Below, piece by piece: positions 58,860-64,000 of a stretch of DNA of 64,000 nt; the stretch's first letter is position 1; the number at the start of each line of letters is the position of its first letter. The stretch covers positions 2,241,001-2,305,000 of the forward strand of contig NZ_CP043633.1 of the NCBI RefSeq assembly GCF_012974865.1. Direction: 5' to 3'. A model generated the notes under the pieces. It searched no databases. It saw only the letters and a program-made list of their open reading frames with translations, and was not told the origin of the DNA. The stretch is from Nonlabens sp. Ci31. Its GTDB lineage: Bacteria > Bacteroidota > Bacteroidia > Flavobacteriales > Flavobacteriaceae. The translations under genes and the position numbers were made by a program.

Positions 58860-59321
58860 TTAGATATCTTTCTTAGCAAGATACCAGGTGATTTTCTCTA
58901 CCGAATCATCTGCTAATCGTTCGTTTAGCGCGTCTAAAGATTTTGGTGGTGGACAAATTGCTTTATCTCCACGTTTCCAATCTAGTGGCATTGCTACTTT
59001 ATGCTCGTCTGACATTTGTAATGCGTCTAAAGCACGGAGTATTTCGTCCATATTACGACCTACATTAAGTGGGTAATACATAATTAAACGTATTTTTTTA
59101 GATGGATCTATAAAAAACACAGCTCTTACTGCAGCAGTCTCACTTTCGTTAGGTTGAAGCATTCCATACAGTTTAGATACTTTCATATCAATATCTGCTA
59201 TGATAGGAAAGTCAAAATAAACTCCTGTATTTTCTCTTACATTTTGTACCCATCCTAAATGCGCGTGAATACTATCAATGCTTAATCCTAATAACTCAGT
59301 GTTAAGTGCATCAAACTTCAT
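58860..59321 (-). pseudogene. 5'-truncated 1-Cys peroxiredoxin
   Basis: The reading frame (153 residues) starts within the family's conserved KFDALNTELLGLSIDSIHAHLGW and runs through to the C-terminus (RAVFFIDPSKKIRLIMYYPL, MPLDWKRGD, KSLDALNERL). About 60 residues including the catalytic Cys in the PVCTTE motif are missing, so the protein cannot be a working peroxiredoxin. The break is exactly where a transposase remnant begins: the transposase frame runs on into this gene before meeting a stop. Confidence 0.85.
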
Positions 59322-59950
59322 TAGGTGTTGATGTTTTTAAAGGCTGATAATCATCTGATTTTCTTTTTCTAGGACGATTCTTAAAACCAAGTAACCTACA
59401 ATATTTATAAAAAGTGGTCATACCACATGGTAACTCACCATCTCGAACTGCTTTTAGATAAACAGAAGACTTAGACCAAAATTTATAATTGACATCACTC
59501 CTATACTTTTTGATGGTCCGTACCTCAGTAGATAGAAGTTGATGGGAAAACCTACGCGCACACCAATTAAAATAAGAAGGTTCACACTTATGAATCACAA
59601 TAGATTTATAATTTTCAAAAGTGCTTCTGGAAATGTTGAATACTTTTAATGCTTTATTGATAGGGATGTGTTCTCTAACTTTCTCGATGGTATTTACAAC
59701 CATTTCTTTTTGTTCTTTGATGATAGACTTCATTCCTTTGACTTGAGAAATCACTTTATAAAAAGTATCGGCTAGTTTAAAATAGCATGCATTGATCTTT
59801 TTTATTTTAGAAGATTGGTTGATCTGCTTTGAAATAAATACTCTAATTAATTGTTTCTGTACCCTTCGATAAAATAGGCTACATGCTTGGCTTGCATCCT
59901 TTTTATAGTTTCCATATCTCCAGAAGCATCGATTCCTGTTCTATAGGCTT
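59311..59950 (-). pseudogene. Transposase remnant joined to the peroxiredoxin gene
   Basis: An open frame of 147 residues (SIIKEQKEMVVNTIEKVREH, NISRSTFENYKSIVIHKCEP, WSKSSVYLKAVRDGELPCGM, TTFYKYCRLLGF) looks like the helix-turn-helix N-terminal part of an IS3/IS481-type transposase. The same frame continues upstream to about 59900 without an ATG (LFYRRVQKQLIRVFISKQI, NACYFKLADTFYKV). No DDE catalytic domain follows; the frame ends inside the peroxiredoxin gene. A deletion joined the two. Confidence 0.7.
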
Positions 59951-59961
59951 AAAAAACAGGT

Positions 59962-61152
59962 TTATAAAATAGTTAAGCTGTCTTTTAACTTAGTTCTCAT
60001 TAAAGCAGTCAAACCCAAGATAGGACCTATTGCCAGAATCATATAAATAGCATTGGAATCCGTCCATTCTGTCATTTTTGAAATGAACTGAATACTAATT
60101 ATAGTTACCGTAAAACCAATACAATTAACAATGGTGAGTGCAGTGCCTTTTATTTCTGCAGGTGCATGTTGCGCTACTAGTGTTGATAAAAGGGGAGAGT
60201 CTGCTATGACAACCATTCCCCAAAATATTAGAAAGCTGACAAAAAGACCTTCAGAATTACTAGTAAACAGAAAAGGGGAAATTAGGCAACATAAGCAAGA
60301 TAGAGATAGCGCTATAAATGCTATTCGTTTAGTTCCTAATTTCTGTGAAACAAAACCAGAAAATACACAAGCCAAGCCTCCAAAGCTGATGATTATAAAA
60401 GATAATACAGGAACATTAAACAACACTTGCGGATGCTCTAAACTATACTTTTTTAGCATAAAAGGTATAAAAACCCAAAAGGCATAAAGCTCCCACATAT
60501 GACCAAAGTAACCAAAAGCAACCGAACGAAATTTTTGGTTTTGAAACACCTCAAAAAAAGCTGATAAGTCTATTTTAGGGCTGGATTTTCTATAGGGTCC
60601 ATCAGGAACTAGTGTAACTATTAATACCCCGCCCAAGACGCTAAGAGAAGAAGTCCATATCATTACAGATTCCCAAGAATATGCTCCTGTTGTTTCCTTT
60701 AGTAAATGTGGGAATGCCGTACCCAATGCCAATGCTCCAACTAAAAAACCAAGTGACTTACCAAGCCCTTTTTTATAATAATCTGAAGCTATTTTCATCC
60801 CAATGGGATAAATTCCTGCAAGAAAAAAGCCGTTAAAAAAACGTAATAATAGCAAACTTAAAAAATTGTTAGCGTCCCAAATGGCAGCTAAATTAAAAAG
60901 CGACCCCAGTACAGCACATATGAAAAACACTTTTGACGGTGAAAAACGGTCAGCAATAGTTAAAATTGCAAAAGTCAATGTGCCACTAATAAAACCAAAT
61001 TGTACGGATGAAGTTAAGTGGCCTAAAGCGCTAGCTTTAAGATCAAAATTTATCACAAGATCATTGACCACCGCGTTCCCAGCAAACCAAAGTGACGTGC
61101 AGCAGAATTGAGAGAGCACGATCACTAGAAGTATAAACTTAGAGTTTTTCAA
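59962..61152 (-). CDS. MFS transporter
   Basis: 396 residues with twelve hydrophobic segments. First helix FILLVIVLSQFCCTSLWFAG, loop GHLTSSVQFGFISGTLTFAILTIADRFSPSKVF in the position of MFS motif A, and LGKSLGFLVGALALGTAFP. No substrate-specific motif is recognised. It stands alone between the transposase scar and the carboxylase genes. Confidence 0.88.
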   Translation of the reverse strand: MKNSKFILLVIVLSQFCCTSLWFAGNAVVNDLVINFDLKASALGHLTSSVQFGFISGTLTFAILTIADRFSPSKVFFICAVLGSLFNLAAIWDANNFLSLLLLRFFNGFFLAGIYPIGMKIASDYYKKGLGKSLGFLVGALALGTAFPHLLKETTGAYSWESVMIWTSSLSVLGGVLIVTLVPDGPYRKSSPKIDLSAFFEVFQNQKFRSVAFGYFGHMWELYAFWVFIPFMLKKYSLEHPQVLFNVPVLSFIIISFGGLACVFSGFVSQKLGTKRIAFIALSLSCLCCLISPFLFTSNSEGLFVSFLIFWGMVVIADSPLLSTLVAQHAPAEIKGTALTIVNCIGFTVTIISIQFISKMTEWTDSNAIYMILAIGPILGLTALMRTKLKDSLTIL

Positions 61153-61304
61153 TAATAGTCTTTTTTAAATTTATGGAATATTGAGTATTAAAATTGGTAA
61201 TTCCTTTGGAAATGAACCGGTCTTCCAATCAGTAAATGGCTTTAAATGAAGCTCAAAATTATAAATGTTTTTTTTTAAGAACTATAATGATCTCTTTTAA
61301 TCTT

Positions 61305-62846
61305 TTATAAGGGAATATTACCGTGTTTCTTTTTAGGCAAAGTAGCTGCCTTATTTTCGAGCAGCGTATAAGCTTTGATTAATTTTCTTCTTGTATTCTT
61401 TGGTAATATAACCTCATCAATAAATCCTCGTTCTGCAGCACTATAAGGATTAGCAAATTTTTCAGCGTATTCAGCTTCCTTTTCTGCTAATTTGGCAACA
61501 GGATCTTTGGCAGAGTTGATCTCTTTTCTGAATATAATTTCACTAGCTCCTTTTGCTCCCATCACAGCAATTTCAGCTCCTGGCCAGGCATAATTCATAT
61601 CTGCACCTATATGCTTAGAGTTCATCACATCGTATGCACCACCATATGCTTTTCTGGTAATTACCGTTACTTTAGGCACAGTAGCTTCACTTAAGGCATA
61701 TAATAATTTTGCTCCATTTGTGATAATTCCATTCCATTCTTGATCAGTACCTGGAAGAAATCCTGGCACATCAACCAATACCAAAATAGGAATGTTAAAA
61801 CAGTCACAGAATCGAGTAAAACGAGCTGCTTTTTTAGAACTATCCACATCTAAAACTCCTGCAAGACTGAGGGGTTGATTTGCTACTATACCTATACTTT
61901 TACCTGCTAATCTTCCAAAACCAACGACTATGTTATCTGCATAGTCTTTATGGATTTCAAAGAAAGAATCGGTATCGATAATTTCTTGAATAACAAGCTT
62001 CATATCATAAGGCTGATTGGCATTTTCTGGAACGAGATCTTCCAGACCAAGACGGATTTCGTCATCTAATTCAAACGGCATATCTGCAGGTTTATCTTCA
62101 CAATTTTGAGGCATATAACTCAGCATCTGTTTGATCTGATGGATACATTGAATATCGTTTGCAGCTGTTAAATGCGTCACTCCAGATTTAGTCGCATGTG
62201 TTTTGGCACCGCCTAATTCTTCGGCAGTAACGACTTCATTTGTTACTGTCTTAACTACATTAGGACCAGTAACAAACATATAGCTGGAGTTTTCTACCAT
62301 CAAGGTAAAATCGGTCATTGCAGGAGAATAGACGGCACCACCGGCACAAGGTCCCATAATTGCAGATATTTGAGGAATCATTCCTGATGCCATTACATTT
62401 CTATGAAAGATATCTGCATAGCCACCTAAGGAACGCACTCCTTCTTGAATTCGAGCACCACCGCTATCATTTAAACCGATAACAGGAACACCTATTTTCA
62501 TCGCCATATCCATTACTTTACAAATCTTTTCGGCGTGTGTTTCTGAAAGGGCACCTCCAAAAACAGTAAAGTCTTGCGCAAAAACACAAACCTGTCTTCC
62601 GTTTATGGTTCCGTAGCCAGTGACTACGCCATCCCCATAAAATAGTTGTTTCTCCATACCAAAATCCTTGGTGCGATGCGTTACTAAAGCTCCCATTTCT
62701 TCAAAGGACCCGTCATCTAGTAAAAAATGTACCCGTTCTCTTGCGGTTAACTTTCCTTTTGCATGTTGCTTCTTTATACGTTCTTGCCCACCTCCTAAAA
62801 GAGCTAGCGTCAATTTATCTGCGAGTATTTGCTTCTTATCTTCCAT
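61305..62846 (-). CDS. Acyl-CoA (propionyl/methylcrotonyl-type) carboxylase carboxyltransferase subunit
   Basis: 513 residues, the normal size of PccB-type beta subunits. [107 protein letters not shown] and [12 protein letters not shown] are the acyl-CoA and carboxybiotin binding blocks. It transfers CO2 from biotin to an acyl-CoA, likely propionyl-CoA. Two bases from the biotin carboxylase gene. Confidence 0.93.
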   Translation of the reverse strand: MEDKKQILADKLTLALLGGGQERIKKQHAKGKLTARERVHFLLDDGSFEEMGALVTHRTKDFGMEKQLFYGDGVVTGYGTINGRQVCVFAQDFTVFGGALSETHAEKICKVMDMAMKIGVPVIGLNDSGGARIQEGVRSLGGYADIFHRNVMASGMIPQISAIMGPCAGGAVYSPAMTDFTLMVENSSYMFVTGPNVVKTVTNEVVTAEELGGAKTHATKSGVTHLTAANDIQCIHQIKQMLSYMPQNCEDKPADMPFELDDEIRLGLEDLVPENANQPYDMKLVIQEIIDTDSFFEIHKDYADNIVVGFGRLAGKSIGIVANQPLSLAGVLDVDSSKKAARFTRFCDCFNIPILVLVDVPGFLPGTDQEWNGIITNGAKLLYALSEATVPKVTVITRKAYGGAYDVMNSKHIGADMNYAWPGAEIAVMGAKGASEIIFRKEINSAKDPVAKLAEKEAEYAEKFANPYSAAERGFIDEVILPKNTRRKLIKAYTLLENKAATLPKKKHGNIPL

Positions 62847-62848
62847 GG

Positions 62849-64000
62849 TTACTTATTTCTTTTATCCCAATTTGAACTGATCTTCAAAGGAGCTTTTACT
62901 GTTTTCTGATTTTTAAGATACAGTTGTAAACCTACTAAAGCTGCTATTTTACGCTCTTCTGTATATTGTTTTTTTAGTTGGTCTGGCGAATAATAATTTT
63001 TCACAAAATGAGTGTCAAAATTCCCTGATCTAAACGCCTCATGCTCGCAAACAAATTTGCCAAAAGGTAGCGTAGTGGCAATACCTTCCACTTTATAATG
63101 ATCAATCGCCTTTATCATTAACTGAATGGCTTCTTCTCTATTTTTCCCGTAAGTAATCAACTTAGATAGCATAGGGTCGTAGTAAATAGGTACCTCCATT
63201 CCTTCTTCAAAACCATTATCCACCCTTATTCCCTCACCAGTTGGAAGCTTGTAAACAGATAGCTTACCAATGCTAGGAGTGAAATTTTCTAGTGGATCTT
63301 CAGCATATACTCTTACTTCCAGAGCGTGACCTGTTATAGATAAATCTTCTTGAGTAAACGCTAGTTTTTCACCGCGTGCGACTTTAATTTGTTGTTCTAC
63401 CAGATCAATTCCCGATATCAATTCGGTAACAGGATGCTCCACTTGTAAACGCGTATTCATTTCCAGAAAGTAAAATTTCTTATTTTCATCGAGCAGAAAT
63501 TCGACTGTTCCAGCACCAACATAATCGCAAGCCTTAGCCACTTTTATAGCAGCTTCACCCATTGTTTTTCGTATCTCAGGAGTAAGAACCACAGAAGGAG
63601 CTTCTTCTACTACTTTTTGATGACGTCTTTGCACGCTACATTCTCGTTCAAAAAGATGGACTATATTTCCATGAGTGTCGGCAAGTATTTGAATTTCAAT
63701 ATGTCTAGGAGAACCGACATATTTTTCAATGAATACAGACCCATCTCCAAAAGCGGCTTTTGCTTCACTTATGGCTCTTTCCATTTGTTCTGGCAGCTCC
63801 TGTATATTTTCAACGATCCTCATTCCTTTTCCACCACCACCAGCAGAGGCTTTGATTAAAATAGGAAAGCCTATTTCTAGAGCAACTTTCTCTGCAAGTG
63901 CTACGTCAGTTATTGCTTCTTCAATGCCAGGAACCATCGGGATATTATAATCACGTACCGCTTCTTTTGCCGCTAGTTTATTACCCATTACTTGAATAGC
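62849..64000 (-). CDS. Biotin carboxylase subunit, partial (N-terminus outside the window)
   Basis: The visible 384 residues begin inside the conserved [15 protein letters not shown] block, so the true start lies beyond 64000. [19 protein letters not shown] is the ATP loop, [19 protein letters not shown] and [28 protein letters not shown] carry the catalytic Glu/Arg residues. It carboxylates biotin on a carrier protein with ATP and bicarbonate. The frame ends WDKRNK without a biotinyl (AMKM) domain, so the carrier must be encoded elsewhere, probably upstream. Confidence 0.92.
   Translation of the reverse strand, partial: AIQVMGNKLAAKEAVRDYNIPMVPGIEEAITDVALAEKVALEIGFPILIKASAGGGGKGMRIVENIQELPEQMERAISEAKAAFGDGSVFIEKYVGSPRHIEIQILADTHGNIVHLFERECSVQRRHQKVVEEAPSVVLTPEIRKTMGEAAIKVAKACDYVGAGTVEFLLDENKKFYFLEMNTRLQVEHPVTELISGIDLVEQQIKVARGEKLAFTQEDLSITGHALEVRVYAEDPLENFTPSIGKLSVYKLPTGEGIRVDNGFEEGMEVPIYYDPMLSKLITYGKNREEAIQLMIKAIDHYKVEGIATTLPFGKFVCEHEAFRSGNFDTHFVKNYYSPDQLKKQYTEERKIAALVGLQLYLKNQKTVKAPLKISSNWDKRNK

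Noticed and set aside
1..64000. CRISPR arrays, rRNA genes, polyketide or peptide-synthetase genes, restriction systems
   Set aside because: I looked for regularly spaced repeats, rRNA signatures, large modular enzymes and methylase/nuclease motifs and saw none.

Overview
The window is AT-rich DNA from a member of the Bacteroidota, most likely a marine Flavobacteriaceae (a Nonlabens- or Dokdonia-like organism is my best guess, not proven). The evidence is: TAnnTTTG-type -7 boxes in front of many genes, a DUF4249/TonB-receptor pair, a sensor kinase with a two-component-regulator beta-propeller and Y_Y_Y domain, many small lipoproteins with short lipoboxes, and five copies of the palindrome GCTTTCGCGAAAGC.

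Region 1 (1-23955) is one long run of minus-strand genes, almost all for exported or lipid-anchored hydrolases: two beta-lactamase-fold serine hydrolases, two M20 amidohydrolases (one carbamoylase-like with a Tat signal), a D-aminoacylase-like lipoprotein, a TIM-barrel amidohydrolase, two M28 peptidases, an S9 prolyl oligopeptidase and a proline-iminopeptidase-like lipoprotein. With them are a YfcC-type carrier, a DUF418 membrane protein, an SDR, an MBOAT acyltransferase with an SGNH-like partner, and secreted NTF2-fold proteins. Broken copies of three of these gene families lie between the intact genes. I read this as a peptide / N-acyl-amino-acid scavenging island; the substrate is unknown.

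Region 2 (24000-29001) holds the likely control system of the island: a membrane histidine kinase (25207-28245) and an unlinked-domain LuxR-type response regulator (28369-29001). A 19-bp element, CCACATnnnnATGTGATTG, occurs four times (13333, 24029, 25132, 28274). Each copy sits exactly 20 bp upstream of a -7-like box, in front of the S9 operon, two secreted-protein genes, the kinase and the regulator. This looks like an autoregulated regulon and is the most interesting signal here.

Region 3 (29002-40100) is mostly ordinary chromosome: a decayed stretch, tRNA-Ser(TGA), SanA-like protein, thioesterase, nitroreductase, DUF4249 plus TonB receptor, nitronate monooxygenase, COG2509 flavoprotein, a small conserved-looking protein, apt, and tRNA-Arg(ACG). 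Downstream of tRNA-Arg lie a partial copy of the tRNA 3' end, a broken beta-helix-like gene and an IS1595-family element.

Region 4 (41950-57650) contains genes near a second palindrome, GTAACnnnnGTTAC (Crp/Fnr/HcpR-like). Five copies sit a constant 33 bp from the centre of a -7-like box, in front of a DUF2202/kelch-like pair, a duplicated-domain lipoprotein, cydAB, the small Cys-rich protein with a copper-type TonB receptor, and one orphan promoter cut off by the IS element. Between them lies a TetR-TolC-HlyD-cupin-ABC efflux operon, equivalent to the E. coli ybh/cecR system but with the two ATPase domains as separate genes.

Region 5 (57689-64000) has a methyltransferase and Dps, a peroxiredoxin whose 5' end with the catalytic Cys was replaced by a broken transposase, an MFS transporter, and the beta and (partial) alpha subunits of an acyl-CoA carboxylase.
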